Shown here: piece by piece, positions 28,901 to 39,861 of the stretch | Numbering within the stretch: position 1 is the first letter of the stretch | Layout: the number at the start of each line of letters is the position of its first letter | Source of the DNA: Anastatus disparis | Taxonomy: Eukaryota; Arthropoda; Insecta; Hymenoptera; Eupelmidae | Length of the DNA stretch: 64,000 nt | Assembly (NCBI GenBank): GCA_017163975.1 | Contig: JAFFSR010000265.1 | Location: 682,001-746,000, forward strand | Direction of reading: 5' to 3' | Program-made: the position numbers and the translations under genes | Notes under the pieces: generated by a model | Told to the model about the DNA's origin: nothing | Seen by the model: only the letters and a program-made list of their open reading frames with translations | Database searches by the model: none

Positions 28901-31900
28901 GCTTGTCAATTTTCTAATATTAATTGCAGAAGGCGATCATTACATATTTTCATTGCGAATGAAAGTAAACATAAATTATTCTCGTTAATGATTAAAGTGC
29001 GCGTCTGTTTCAACTCAACTCAAGCTGTAAATCATGCATAGATTTAAACTCGAGAAAACATATTCGATATACGTGTAATCGCAAAGTTATTAAAATGTCA
29101 TCAAACTTTTCAGCTAGTCTTGTGGTAGTAACAGCACCGCTTGGTGCACTGATGGGTGGTTTTCTAATGGAAGCGTTTGGTCGTTTGCGCACCTTGCAAT
29201 TAGGAGCGATACCGTGCGTATTAGGATGGGTATTGATAGCGCTTGCACAAAACGTGCCGATGATTATAGTTGGACGTTTGCTAGCTGGTCTCGCAACGGC
29301 GTTAGCAACATCACCGGCAATCGTATACATAACAGAAGTGGCAAGACCCGAATTGAGAGGCTCGCTCATATCGTTTGGACCAACGCTTGCTTCCTTTGGT
29401 ATGGTGTTGTCGTATTTGAAAGGTGCTTTTTTACCTTGGAGACTTGTTGCTTGGTTAAGCATTGCTTATGGCTTGGTGCCTGTAGTATTGGTACAATTTA
29501 TTATTCCTGAATCACCAGTGTGGTTGGTGTCTAAAGGTAGATACGAAGAAGCTCGTGCGGCATTGCAATGGTATGTTTAGTTTATGTTGAATTTTTTTAT
29601 TATTTGGAATTATTTATATGTTATTTTATGATTGCGTTAAAAAAACGGTTCTATTTTGGTAAAGTATGAAAAAAGTGTTATTTTTTCAAAATTTTTTATA
29701 AACATGTTTTAATTTTCATTACGTCAATAATGTCACTGAAAAGTTAGAAAAAAAAATGTTGATAAAATGGCACAATTTGCATTGCTCACTAAAATAGTAC
29801 CGTTTACGATTCAACTGTCAGTAAAATATAATTATAAATCAGAATCTAAAATTTCAAAATTAAAAAAAAAATTTTTTAACACTTTATTTGATATTTATAA
29901 AAAGAAATATTAAGTGATGAATATTTTTTTCAAAATTTTAGTACAGCATTAATATTCTATCTGACTGATAATTTATGTTTAAAAAAATTTTCTAGAATTA
30001 ATTTTATTATTAACAATTACAAACATAGTCTAGACTAACAATGAACAATAATAAGACTCTTAAGTAATTCCAAGTTGTATAATATCGACCTAATTAAATT
30101 TATAATTTCTATTTTGCATGAAAAAATTCATTAGGTCCGTCATAAAAAGTATGATATAAAATAATCAATACAAATGATTTCATCTTTTTTGATTGGATGT
30201 TTATCAACAAATATGTAGTAGGTTGAAATGTCGCGTGACGTCATGATTCAAGTTATAATATACAGGTAGCATATCATTAAATAATCGTGAACGTCACACG
30301 ATATTTCAATTTGTTTTAATTTTTTTAAATAAACATTTAATTAAAAAAATATGTATCGATTACTATCCGAAATTCTTTCTTGAAATTCTACTAACTCTTT
30401 CATGTAATATCCTAATTTTTTAATATCACTGTACGGAAAATAGTTTTTCTATAGAATATTGATTATAATAAACGAATATTAGATGCTTTAATGCAGCTTT
30501 TAATTGATAAAATTTTATTTTTATTCTAAATATATTAAATTCGTTCCTTTTGATTATTATAATAGGCTATACAAATCCGACTTACATGAATTAGGCAAAG
30601 TATCACCAGCGGAAGCTGCATTTACCACTATAATGAAAGAAAATGAAATAAAATTGAGCGAGCAGCGTAGAAGCAAGCACGGTGGTGGTGCAGCATCGAA
30701 ATTTCACGCTTTGCTCAAACCAACTGGATGGAAACCAATGTTAATTCTATTCTTACTATTTTCATTTCAACAATTCTCCGGTATTTACATTACCCTATTT
30801 TACGCTGTCACTTGGTTCAAGGAAGTCGGAGCTGGCTTCGATCCTTACATGGCATCAATTTTAGTTGGATTGACTAGATTCTTTTGTTCGATGGTTAATA
30901 CTTGGCTGCTCAGACGTTTTCGTCGACGCATTTTATGTATCATATCGTCGCTCGGCATGGCTGTTTGTATGACGGTGTCGGGTTACTTTACTATGAGGAT
31001 CGTTAACTACGGCGATAAAACTGGCAATTGGGTAAGTTTATTTTTTCTTGTTTAGAATTTAACTTAAGAATGAGCATTATTAATAAAATGAATTATTAGG
31101 AGCGTATGAAATTGATACTTTGAAGAATTAGATTACGGTGATAAATTTAAGCGATATTAAATATATAAGTTGATACAACATATGATTAATAATCTAAAAA
31201 TTCATTGTACGAATATAAGATACCGTTGCTCTTTAAATTTTTGTTTATAAAATAAAGTAAAAACAAATGATTCAAGCTTTAGTAATTTATTGTTAATTTA
31301 TAAATTTTTTTTCTTCAACATTTAAAGTTTCATATTTTAACTTTTAAACTTGAGTAAGGAATCTTTATGAAATTTTAATAACTTAAGAGTTACAGAATAT
31401 AATAGTTTTATGGAGAAATACTAATTAAGAATTCTTGTGTTTACTACAATTTGACGTCACAAAGTTGTAAACAGCAGAATACTGTATTTTGTTGTAATGA
31501 AAAATAGTTTCATAATTTTAACGTTTAATTTTTATAATTGTTCAAAAAAATTTATAGAAAAGCGTAAATTTTATTTATATTAAATGTTCAACATTTTTTT
31601 TATATGCAAATCACTTAATGTTACATACAAGGGAAGTGTTTTATTATGAGGTTTTGGATTTTTTTAAACTTGAAAATATTTTTTATGTATAATGTAGAAT
31701 TACGTTGAGTTAATTTAATTTAATATTATTTAATTTTTTATCTGTGAACTGTTTTGATTAAAGTCTAAGATTTTTTAAAAAGATTTGAAAATGCTTTAAA
31801 GCTGAGCAATTTTTCATTTAATTATTCTAGAAGGTTCTTGTTATAATTTATGTGGGAAAAAATATTCCAAAGTCAAAAATCAGTCAAAAGTGAAACATTC

Positions 31901-33229
31901 TTTTTATTAATCCTACAATGTAATAAATGAAATTTTTTAAAAATTGATATAGATGTTATCAAAATACATTTTATGTATAAATAAACTAAGCTTTTTAATC
32001 ACAAAATAATAAATTTATTAATAATTAAATTATAAATATTTGTACTCCCGTCCCTGTATATAATACATTATCTTTTTTAATAACAATTGATTTTGATTAA
32101 TATTGATTCATTAAATTAATTGGCAAATAAATGATATATTTAGGTACCCGTAGCCTGTCTATTGTTGTATGTTTGTACGTCAATGGTGGGAATGTTAACT
32201 ATACCATGGACAATGACAGCTGAGCTTTTCCCAACGGAAATACGTGGTATGGCTCATTCCATTAGCTATTCAATAGCTAATATACTTATGTTTGCAGCCG
32301 TCCAAAGTTACAGAAATTTAACAGAGTTCCTAGGAGGTAAGTCTTTGTTTGTTATCGTTTCAAGCGATTTTTATTATCAAGAGTATTTTTAATACAAACA
32401 ATCAAAAATCAATTAGTTAAATAGTTTTTTGTTTACATTAATATCAAGTGCTAAAGATTTTTAATTTCTTGAAGTAAATATTAAAAGGTTTTAGTTTTTT
32501 AAAAACCAATTAATTTTTTTTCCGATAATTATTGGGTCGTTGATATTTGTGAAATTCTTTTTGATATTCAATGTCAATTATTAAGTATTAAAACACGTTC
32601 TTTTCATTTATTAATAATAATTTTTAATTTACTTACAATCTGAGATCTCAGTGGCTCAGTGGGTAGAACGATGGATTCGTAATTTTGAGGATCCGAGTTT
32701 GAATCTCACTTTTGGCCGATTGATACAAGCACCACTGTGTACGATACACGTGCTTTGTTCACTTTCTTTTTAAAAAAATGTGCTTTGCTCAAAACACACT
32801 GAGCATATGACGATGTTAAATAAAATAAAAAAAAATATTTACAATCAAAGTGTAACCAATTTTTTGATGATTTAAGAACAAAAAATTCACGTAAAGCTTT
32901 TAATTACTTTTTAATAAGTCCGAAACACAATCTAAAATATTTAAAAATATATAAAAATTTTACCTTTATTTGATCTTTAAGGTTCTCATGCGATTCAGTG
33001 GTTCTTCGCTGGTGTCTCGGTGGGTGCTGCGATATTTGTTTGGTTATTGTTACCAGAGACTCACGGCAAGAAGCTGTCCGAAATCGAAGAGTACTTCCAC
33101 AACAATTTCTTAGCATGCGGTGCTGAGGCTAAAGCTAAGAAGCGACGAGCCAAAAGGCGCGCTCAGCAAAAAGCTCAAGCGGCTGTGCTACAGCCACTTA
33201 ACTCACCCAAAACCGCTCAAACTGCTTGA
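16947..33229 (+). CDS. SLC2/MFS sugar transporter, facilitated trehalose transporter Tret1-like
   Basis: Coding exons are 16947-16966, 25601-25730, 25948-26083, 29114-29570, 30566-31031, 32144-32336 and 32982-33229. They total 1,650 nt and encode 549 residues plus TGA; all junctions are GT..AG and keep frame. Family motifs visible: G111-x3-E115-x2-G118-R119 after TM2, PESPVW at 227-232 closing the N-terminal half, QQFSGI at 316-321 (sugar-contact helix 7), PTEIRG at 432-437, and PET at 492-494. About twelve hydrophobic segments fit an MFS fold, with a central loop near 249-305 and a short basic C-terminal tail. The likely role is proton-independent uptake or release of trehalose or glucose at the plasma membrane. 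The substrate is family-level inference, since Tret1-like paralogues are numerous in insects. An acidic residue (Glu) replaces the usual Asp in the first motif. The start ATG was chosen because its 20-nt exon has the correct phase and a consensus GTAAGC donor. Confidence 0.9.
18375..18579 (+). mobile_element. tRNA-derived SINE, copy 2
   Basis: The A-box region reads AGTGGCTCACTTGGTAGAG and the B box GAGTTCGAATCCC, followed by the shared body (AAGCACCACTG, GATACATGTGCTTTG, GCTAATTAGCATC, AATACAGCAACG) and an A-rich tail. It is the best-preserved tRNA head of the seven copies, inserted in the transporter's large intron in sense orientation. Confidence 0.88.
22345..22508 (+). mobile_element. tRNA-derived SINE, copy 3 (5' part decayed)
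   Basis: The B box (GAGTTCGAATC), AAGCACCACTTTTAT, the GCATGTG motif, CTCCGTCGCTAATTAGCA and the TGCAGTGATGTTAAA end are all recognisable. The A-box half is decayed or replaced. A palindromic element begins 13 bp downstream. Confidence 0.75.
22522..22625. repeat. snap-back palindromic element with CG-rich loop
   Basis: The left arm AGAGTAAA..CCTCCCGAGGGTA pairs with the right arm TACCCGAGGGAA..TTTACTCT. The loop is GC-rich for this genome and itself repetitive (GCGAGCGTAGCGAAGCGAGG). Its size, symmetry and base composition unlike its surroundings suggest a small foldback mobile element. It has no coding capacity. Confidence 0.65.
26805..27008 (+). mobile_element. tRNA-derived SINE, copy 4
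   Basis: A full-length copy with AGTGGCTCACTTGGTAGAGC, GAGTTCGAATC, ATGCAAGCATCACTG, CTCCGTCGCTAATTAGCATC and TGCAGCGACGTTATA, followed by an A-rich end. It lies in sense orientation in the intron. Confidence 0.87.
27139..27216 (+). mobile_element. 56-bp A-tailed insertion between 11-bp direct repeats
   Basis: AGTACGTAGCT occurs at 27139-27149 and again at 27206-27216. The 56 bp between them end in AAAATAAATAAAAAAA. Direct repeats plus an A-rich 3' end are the mark of target-primed retrotransposition, so this is probably the extreme 3' end of a 5'-truncated LINE or other retroposed RNA. The source element is not identified. Confidence 0.6.
27222..27592. mobile_element. MITE-like inverted-repeat element, related to 5195-5465
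   Basis: The left end reads AGGGGGATCCTA. The right end, on the minus strand, reads AAGGGGATTCTA, so the termini are inverted copies, and the similarity goes on inward in a diverged form. The body aligns with the plus-strand copy at 5195-5465. Both outer ends abut a TA, which would suit a Tc1/mariner-type insertion, but the family was not identified. Confidence 0.6.
30150..30410. mobile_element. inverted-repeat element, family shared with 59800-60075 (copy 1)
   Basis: The left part has GATTGGATGTTTATCAACAAA and GTTGAAATGTCG. The right part has the inverted counterparts CGATATTTCAATTTG and TAAATAAACATTTAATT, then AAATATGTATCGATTA. The same ordered motifs occur at 59800-60075. No coding capacity was seen. 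It lies in the intron between the fourth and fifth coding exons of the transporter. Confidence 0.6.
32642..32837 (+). mobile_element. tRNA-derived SINE, copy 5 (rearranged 3' half)
   Basis: The head is present (AGTGGCTCAGTGGGTAGAACG, GAGTTTGAATC), as is AAGCACCACTGTGTACGATA. The segment holding GTGCTTTGTTCAC is then partly duplicated as GTGCTTTGCTCA after an A-run. The conserved GCTAATTAGCAT block is missing. A GACGATGTTAAATAAA end and an A-tail close it. It lies in the last transporter intron. Confidence 0.8.
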
Positions 33230-33559
33230 TCATAAGATAATCAAAGACAGTTTTCTTCGTATAATATGCACAAAACATCATTTATCTCTCTTTTTTTTCT
33301 ATCATTTTTCTTCTCGACTCATTTCATTTAGGCAAATTTATTCGCATTTATCATTCTATCTTAGCGAACAATTACTTTGTAATTTAAAGATTGGATTACC
33401 ATAATTTATTAAACAATTACTATATTAATCTACGAATCGTACTTATTTTTATAAATATTGTAATTGAAAAAACTTTTTTACAATATTTCTTTTACAAAAA
33501 AAAATCAAAGTAAGTGTCCTTATGCAATTTTGAAATAACTTTGAAACAACCGTTGAATT

Positions 33560-33565
33560 AATAAA
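33560..33565 (+). terminator. candidate polyadenylation signal of the transporter
   Basis: AATAAA lies about 330 bp after the TGA at 33229. It is the first such hexamer I noticed downstream. AT-rich DNA yields this motif often, so it is only a candidate. Confidence 0.35.
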
Positions 33566-35660
33566 CGGTTGTTAGGTATTTTGTAACATGTAAATTTATT
33601 GAGTTATATTTTTTCTAATGAAAACTTACACTTATTAAAAAATATATATATATATGAACGTATATTTTTCTACTCAAACATGATGTAACATATACTATTG
33701 CGTAGGTTGATCCTTAACTCCTTACGTTTTCTCATAGAATACGTATGATTGCCTCAGACTATTAAAAAAATTGATATGTATAAGTTATATGTTACAAGTT
33801 ATATATGAAAACTATAAAATTTTCGATTTTTAATAAATTAAAATTCTTCTTATATAATAATAATAATAATAATAATATGATAATCTGACCTAAAATTACA
33901 AAGTAATGTTTGCAAAAACAAAAGTATTTTTTCTACAAACGCGTAAAAATGGTATTCCATTTTCTAATAACTTACGATATATTTATATTTTGGATATTTT
34001 CAAAGTACATTTACATCTACTTTTATAAAAGTATTATATTTTAATTATTATAATCTCGAGTGATATGATAAATTTTATATATTTTTGGCAATTTGAACAT
34101 GTGCAACAAAACGTACATATATAAAAATATATTGTGCACATTTATTTTCATTGGCGTTCTTGTCAAAATTTCACTATAAATTTATTAAATTAACGCAAGA
34201 ATCAAGATTTATATCGTCGGCTAGATAATACGATTAAAAAAATGTAGAATTTTTCAATCAACTCATTGTTTATACATTAATTTTTCATGCTCATAATTTA
34301 CAAATAAGTTTCATGAATATCATAAAACATTTTGACGAGGTATTAAATATAATTATAAATTTTAATGTAATTAGCCAATTTTATTACAATTTAGCTATGA
34401 TTTTAATTTAAGAATGGAAATGAGTTGTTGCTTTGTTATACGCGAAAAAAAAGATATGTTTGCGAGTTAAAATATATAGGCTTCTTGTACTTCGGCACGT
34501 GTATGTGGTACTTTTTTTTAATTTTAGCAAAAAGTAAAAAAGAACTGTGATGATATGAAAAAAAAAAAAAAATAACTCGAGGACTGCGATGTCGTGCGAT
34601 GTGATTATGATTGTTCCTGATGATGCTCGAGTGTTATTTTACTCTTTTTGTCGGCTATTAAATCCGATAATATTTAAATGGCGAAACATTTTTGTATATG
34701 TTTACTTTTTTTTTAACAAATGCGATCATAAAGCTCAATTACAAAAAAGCAAGGTCGCGAAGAATATTTTTTATATTTATTTTAATTTGTACATTTTACA
34801 ATTTTATGGCGTTTTATCATTGTAGTTTTTTTGAATCATTTATTTATCCAATGTATAAACTATTGTTCAAGATATGTGTGAATTTGATTATATTTAGAAT
34901 AAGTTACAATTAAATTTCATTTTGTTCTCAATGAAATTTTAATAATTATTGTTTATAGTATAACGTAGAATGTAAATACGAAATTTTCTTTTCGTTAAAA
35001 GTGCTATAATTCTTTAAATTGATTTTTATTTTAAAAAATTCGCTATCCAAACTGTATTGATATTGGATATAATATAAGTTGATACCATTTAGAATTTCTA
35101 CTTAAATAATTTAATTTTTAAATAGTTGAAATTAGAAAATTGTTGTTTTTTGATTGCATCAATAAACATTTACGTCGATGTATTGATATTTTTTATGTTT
35201 AATGAATAAAATAATAATGTAAACACAAGAAACTGAAAATTTTATGATTTCTTAAAATATCTTAGTTGTAGCCATAGTAAAATTTTAATATTAGTTTTTT
35301 TTATTATTTAATAAATGATAATGATGTAGAATCCGCTAGCTTAGTTGATACAACTTCGATTCTTGCTCTTCACTTTTTCACCACTTCTGCTGTGGGCTGA
35401 CAACACGTTAAATCATTTGTCAAAAATTATGCTGTTCTTGTAAACTTTTAGCAAATATGCCTGCTTATGTTACTAAAAAATTAAATAAATGATAAAGCAA
35501 ATCATATTGATATTTATACATATCGTTTATTAATTAATCTTATTCATTTTTTTTTTTCAATATTGATGCAAAAATATTGTTTCAGTACTATTTTTTTCTT
35601 TCATTTTGACTAACAAAAATTTAAAGGTAAAAGAACCCAAATTTATTAAAACCAACCTAA
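33566..35660. other. intergenic AT-rich region
   Basis: No gene was seen. It holds a short (TAA)n microsatellite at about 33854-33878. Small frames near 34589-34913 are low-complexity. Confidence 0.5.
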
Positions 35661-35818
35661 TTTATGAAGATCAATATTATTTATTTATTTTTACATAATC
35701 CTGTACCTTTCGGCTTAGGACTTCTAATATACATATTTATTACATATATATCACATGTTTTTTTGTATTACAACTTGTATTACATTACATACTGTTCGCA
35801 TCTATATTACATTTCGTT

Positions 35819-36785
35819 TTACGATTCTTTCATTTTTCTTTCCCACCAGTTAACTATTTCTTTTAACACTCCCAATCCTGTAGCATCCTCACTCAATACA
35901 TTTAAAATATTTTGTCCTTCATCAGAATTTTCCATACATTCCCTTACAATATGTTCTAGTGATTCTTGACATTTTTTACATACTCTACATACATTTTCGT
36001 TTTCATCTAACCAATACCTATTCGCTTTTTCATTATTTCCTAACCTAAATCTTGCTATGGTACACCTATCTTTTCCTTTTAAGTCTATCAAAAGATATTT
36101 CGGAATTTCTTCGGTCATTATTGACTTAAATCTAATACAACTTTTTGAAATTTCAATTTTAGCTTTCAAACCTTCTCTATCTTTTTCTTCCCATCTTTTT
36201 ATTAATTCATTCACAAAATTACCACCCTCAATTATTATTTTTTCTTTTTCTTGTTTATTTAAATTTACTTTATCCCAGCACATTTTTCTTTTCATTTCCC
36301 ACAGCCCTTTCGTTTCATTTTCTTTTTCTATTTCATTTATACATTCTTTAACAATATCTTTATTTGATAATTTTGCTTTTGCTTCATACATAACCGCTCT
36401 TTTCATTGCTTTTAAACTAGTTCTTTTCTCTTTCGTTTCTCCCAAGACTAAGTAATCTGCTGTTGTTTTTGACAACCCAAGTATCCATTTTAAATATTTT
36501 CTTTGAACTATATCTAATTCTGATTTTCCCTCCCATCCCCAAATTTCTGAACCATATAAACCTACTGACTCTACTAAAGCTTTATATATTTTCAATCTTC
36601 TTACATACGAATTTTTAAATATTTGTTGCCCTATACCCCATGTATTTCTCATAACTAATTCTGCTTTCTTTTTTAATTCCCTTACATGGCTATCACAGCC
36701 TCCGTTTTTTTGAAAAATGTAACCTAAGTATTTTATTTTTTTAACTTCTTCTATTTTATCAACGCCCCACTTCCATTCCCGTTTC
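35819..36785 (-). pseudogene. LINE ORF C-terminal piece (thumb and Cys-His finger)
   Basis: This frame is open upstream of its first ATG (36652) to about 36785, where it takes over from the RT frame. It includes motifs typical of the region after the RT domain, for example KYLGYIF, then ALVESVGLYGSEIWGW (residues 25-40 from the ATG). Near the end is a C-x2-C-x7-H-x4-C finger (C222, C225, H233, C238) of the kind seen at the C-terminus of many LINE proteins. It ends at a stop at 35819. Together with the RT piece it forms one protein interrupted once. Confidence 0.85.
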
Positions 36786-38182
36786 TTTTCCTTCCTTTAC
36801 CTTTTTCAAAAACAATAACCTTCGATTTTTCCGGACTGATTTCTAACTCTTTTTTCTGAATACATTTTTTAAACCTATTTATCATATAATCCAATGCTTC
36901 TTTAGTTTTAGCTAACAATATAATATCATCTGCGTAACTAAGTGTCCAAATTTTAGACTCTCCTATCGATATACCCCCCACTACCCCCTCTTTCATAAAG
37001 TTTTCTAGATCCGACAGATAAATATTAAAAAGAGACGGGCTCATCGGACATCCCTGCCTTACACCCTTAACTGTCCAAAATTCGGTGGATAAATTTTTAT
37101 TTATTCTAATTTTGTTTTTTGTTTCCTCGTATGTTTCTAAAATTCTATTCTTTAATAAGTTACTAACATTTAAACTTTCCATACTTTCTTTTAATTTTAT
37201 TCTATTAACCTTATCAAAAGCTCCTTTTAAATCTCCCATGAACACAAATAGTTTCCCTTGATTTTTTGCGATTTCCCTATCTACTAAATAATTTAATATA
37301 TATATACAGTCTATTGTGCCCCGTTTTTCTCTGAAACCGTATTGAGTTTCACTTAACTTATTCTCTATTTCTTTTTTTAGACGGTTATTCAATATCCCCG
37401 CGTATATTTTATACCCCGTGTTCATAATCGTTATGCCCCTGTAATTTTTAACCTCACTTTTATCACCTTTTTTAAAAATTGGACAGATTATACCCGTTTT
37501 CCATTCTTCTACAATACCCCCCTCCCTCCATATGGTTCTTACTACTTTTTTGTACGCTTCTGCTAAGCCTGTTGTAGCATATATCCATGCTTCGTTTTCG
37601 ATCTCATCATTGCCGACCGCTTTTTTCTTTTTTAAATTCATGACTTGTTCTGCAAATTCTTCATCTTTTAAATCTTCGCTTTCTTCATATGTAGCATTTG
37701 CGTCTTCACTCAGCTTACTTACTCTTCTTTCATTGACTCCTGCTAAACTATCCAAAAAATGCTCTCTCCATCTCTGCAATGTAATGTCAGTATCTAAGCC
37801 TTCTCTTTTTTTTCTTTTTTTATTGATATACGCCCAAACTTCTGCTTCTGTTTTCACATTTTTTAATTTTTCTTCTTCTCTTTTTTCATGTTCCTCTTTC
37901 TTTTTACTGCACCAATCTTTATAATTTTTCTTTTCTTCAAGGTATTGTTTTCTACTGATCTGTCCTTTTTTAAAAACTCTTAATTTATTTCTTACCAATC
38001 TCTTTCTTTTCTTCCATTCGCGATCATACCAAGCTTTGTGACCAAATATCCATTTTTTCTTTTTTGTAGTCAACACTTTTTTTGCTTGATTTATTTTCTC
38101 TCTCATTTCAATCCACACTTCATTTTTTTCTATCTTGTTGCAGCACCAATTTCCTAGTTTATTTTTATAATGCTCGATTCCT
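36751..38182 (-). pseudogene. LINE reverse transcriptase, N-terminal piece (5'-truncated, then frameshifted)
   Basis: The frame gives 481 residues counted from an ATG inside the flanking duplication at 38196; only about 477 belong to the element. A Lys-rich N-terminal region (1-180) precedes the RT fingers motif NYRGITIMNT (251-260), the catalytic-Asp motif MGDLKGAF (320-327), GVRQGCPMSP (378-387) and YADD (421-424). These are the conserved blocks of non-LTR reverse transcriptases, which copy RNA at a nicked target. The frame runs into a stop at 36751 because of a one-base shift near 36785, in a purine-rich run. Reading on in the next frame continues the protein into the entry at 35819. No endonuclease domain is present. 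Confidence 0.88.
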
Positions 38183-38200
38183 TTTATGAAGATCAATATT

Positions 38201-38867
38201 TAAAATAAAAATTGTGAGATTTGAAAGCGGAGATTATTTAAATAATCATATTACTGATATGTTCATTATAATATTTAAATGAATGAATATTTTGAATTTG
38301 CAATATTTTTTGAGATATAAAATTATGCAATTATTTGCAATTCATATATTTTTAAATTTCGATGTATTTGAAAGCTGTTTTTTTCTTTTTTTTTTAAGAA
38401 AATAGCATTTCATTTATTAACAGCATCAATTTTATTATAAATTTCAAAAAATCGAAAAAAAATATAAAAGTAAGTGCAAATTGCAGTACTATGCAAAAAT
38501 CATAATTCTTTAGATAAATATACACATAAACGCGCATAATAAGCTTATAAAAAAAGACCAACATCCAAAAAGAAACTACATATGCTTAATAAAAAAAATT
38601 GAGAGCAAAAAAGAAAATAAAAAATAAATATAAACAAGTCAGAAAGTGAAAATGGAATCCGGATATGAAGATGCATGGCAGTTGAAAAATTTAAGGACAC
38701 TGTATACGTATATAACCAGTCACAGCTTTCGCAGCCACAAAGGAATTAAAAAAAAGGAGAACTTAACTTTTTTTTAGATTATATGAGCCACTAATTTGTT
38801 TCGTTTTTTATTTATTTCTTTTTCTTTTCCATCATAACTCTCGCGCGCACCGAAATCTTTTATATAT
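38201..38867. other. spacer between LINE and inverted-repeat-bounded segment
   Basis: AT-rich DNA with no gene or ordered repeat seen. Confidence 0.5.
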
Positions 38868-39210
38868 TAGTCGAGGCGAAATTGGTGGGTGAGCAAAAAA
38901 AATTTTCGAAGGGAAAATTTTTGCGGGATGACCTTTGTGAAGGGTCCTAGAATAAGGATCTGCAGTTTACCTGGCGAAAAAGTGGTCCCAATTTGTTTAA
39001 ATCGATTTTATTTAAACAAATTCAAAAAGTTGTTCATTTTGATTCGGACAAAGTTTTTTTCGAGTAATTGAGTGATTCTAAACAAAAAAGTATTCCTATG
39101 GTTTTTTTCTAAAATTGGCGGTTTTCGAGTTATTAACAAATAAAGATGTTAAAAATCACTAAAATGCCCATTTTTAAAGCTCTGAAACGATACTAAAATT
39201 TGAATTTTAG
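38868..39210 (+). repeat. left inverted-repeat arm
   Basis: It matches the minus strand of 44655-44961 almost from end to end, with small indels. It contains the 60-residue frame at 38889-39071, which has no counterpart frame conserved in the other arm, so it is treated as non-coding. Confidence 0.8.
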
Positions 39211-39463
39211 TATTTAACCATTTAGTATATGACCGGAATTTAACCATTTATTTGAAGTTCAATAGATGTGATAAAAATTTTAAAAATGAAAAGAGTGTTG
39301 GATTTTCATTCTCGATCGCTTGTTAATCAACAATCAAAAAAGCGTGTAAAACATTCGAAGAACGATACACATAATTCGCTTGCTGTTCGTGGTAGGTTTG
39401 TGTACTTCGAAAAATTAGAATTTTGTATTTTTTATATGATTTAAATGTGGTTATAGTAACATT

Positions 39464-39662
39464 GCACACGGTTAAAAACATTTGTGTAATCTGTTAACTT
39501 TTTTCGTCTGTTACTTAATGTCTGTTAAATCAACAGACACAAGTATGTCAATTTAACATGTATATTACATTTTTCACGGACAATTTGTCTGTTAAAGTAA
39601 CAGACATTTTTGTCTGTAAACAGTTTTTAACAGACGTGTCTGTTAATATTTCTAACCGTGCA
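39464..39662. mobile_element. ~200-bp MITE with GTCTGTTA repeats
   Basis: The ends are GCACACGGTTAAAAA and, on the minus strand, TGCACGGTTAGAAA, so the termini are inverted with a two-base difference. The interior carries many copies of GTCTGTTA or its complement TAACAGAC in both orientations, folding into multiple hairpins. It lies just inside the left arm of the larger inverted-repeat segment. Confidence 0.65.
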
Positions 39663-39861
39663 GTTTTCTAAATTTATTTTTATTACAAAAATTTTTCAAA
39701 TATCTCTGACATCTTATTAGTTAAAGTAAAAGCTATAATATAGAGATATTTTGAGAACTTATGGATTAAAAATAAAAAATATGAAAAACTGTAATGTGGG
39801 TATGTTACATTTTTTTAACTTAAAATATTGTTTTTTACATATATTTCTACTGGATACATAG

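Larger units (their letters stand above)
26084..29113 (+). other. 3.0-kb transporter intron rich in insertions
   Basis: It contains a SINE, a 56-bp A-tailed insertion with target duplications and a 370-bp inverted-repeat element. From about 27600 to 29113 I see only AT-rich DNA with no supportable feature. Confidence 0.6.
35661..38200 (-). mobile_element. 5'-truncated non-LTR retrotransposon with perfect 18-bp target duplications
   Basis: TTTATGAAGATCAATATT occurs at 35661-35678 and again, identical, at 38183-38200. The inserted body is 35679-38182, about 2.5 kb, reading on the minus strand. Its 3' end carries a simple A/T tail (minus strand AAAATAAATAAAT), and about 140 bp of 3' UTR separates the stop from the tail. 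It encodes reverse transcriptase and a C-terminal Cys-His domain. The upstream endonuclease is absent, as expected of 5' truncation during target-primed integration. Identical duplications and a nearly intact frame suggest a young insertion. The clade was not assigned. Confidence 0.92.

Noticed and set aside
29010..29462. 150-residue minus-strand frame over a transporter exon
   Set aside because: It is the antisense shadow of the coding exon at 29114-29570, whose sense frame has clear MFS motifs.
36057..36455. Plus-strand frames of 130-132 residues (also 37532-37924)
   Set aside because: They are antisense shadows of the LINE coding region on the minus strand.
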